This document shows positions 6,486-6,570 of a DNA stretch of 6,570 nt, piece by piece (positions within the stretch are counted from its first letter, which is position 1; each line of letters begins with the position of its first letter). This DNA is from Candidatus Hydrogenedentota bacterium. Lineage in GTDB: Bacteria > Hydrogenedentota > Hydrogenedentia > Hydrogenedentales > CAITNO01. The position numbers were made by a program, and so were the translations under genes. The DNA lies in the NCBI GenBank assembly GCA_903822375.1, contig CAIJOU010000034.1, forward strand, positions 1-6,570, in the 5' to 3' direction. Below the pieces are notes generated by a model. It had not been told where the DNA came from. It made no database searches and worked only from the letters and a program-made list of their open reading frames with translations.

Positions 6486-6570
6486 ATGGCAAATTCAAAA
6501 GCCAGGTTAGGTTTGTTCGTCTTTGTGGATGCGTTTGGGTGGGAAATACTCAGGCGAAACGCTTTCATGG
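6486..6570 (+). CDS. N-terminus of probable alkaline-phosphatase-superfamily hydrolase
   Basis: Only the first 28 codons are inside the window; the gene continues beyond it. After a short polar, basic start there is a hydrophobic beta-strand, LGLFVFVDAFGWEIL. This resembles the opening strand of type I phosphodiesterase/nucleotide pyrophosphatase and related alkaline-phosphatase-superfamily enzymes, in which the Asp at the strand end (Asp15 here) binds one of the catalytic metals. No signal peptide is evident, so a cytoplasmic enzyme is likely. It lies 48 bases after the STAS gene in the same direction and could be part of the same transcript. Such enzymes occur near polysaccharide gene clusters, which would agree with the upstream flippase, but 28 residues cannot settle the substrate. 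Confidence 0.5.
   Translation, partial: MANSKARLGLFVFVDAFGWEILRRNAFM

Overview
The window looks like a chromosomal segment from a moderately GC-rich bacterium that builds very large multi-domain sensor proteins. I cannot name the lineage from sequence alone. The protein style would suit environmental Gram-negative groups such as Hydrogenedentes, Lentisphaerae, Planctomycetes or Deltaproteobacteria, but that is only an impression. All supported genes are on the + strand.

Layout: (1) 1-452 is the C-terminal end of a Wzx/MOP-type polysaccharide flippase. (2) 453-1168 is a 716-base gap with no convincing gene. It holds a perfect 7+7 palindrome at 635-653 that resembles a response-regulator operator, a plausible -10 box downstream of it, a weak ORF with a Shine-Dalgarno sequence (790-1164) and a small UUCG-type hairpin. 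(3) 1169-6085 encodes a 1638-residue membrane-anchored sensor ending in a SpoIIE/RsbU-type PP2C phosphatase fused to an RsbW-type serine-kinase domain. (4) 6102-6437, 16 bases further on, encodes an RsbV/SpoIIAA-type STAS antagonist. (5) 6486 to the window end is the start of a probable alkaline-phosphatase-superfamily hydrolase.

Genes 3 and 4 form a compact partner-switching module. The large protein carries both opposing enzymes, which would phosphorylate and dephosphorylate the small STAS protein. Its inputs are an extracytoplasmic sensor, five PAS domains and two GAF domains. The last PAS domain, directly before the phosphatase, keeps the histidine and arginine residues that bind haem and oxygen in FixL, so an oxygen or redox input is a specific, testable prediction. 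No sigma factor or other obvious final target is present. The flanking flippase and phosphatase-superfamily genes suggest, without proving it, that the module controls surface polysaccharide production.
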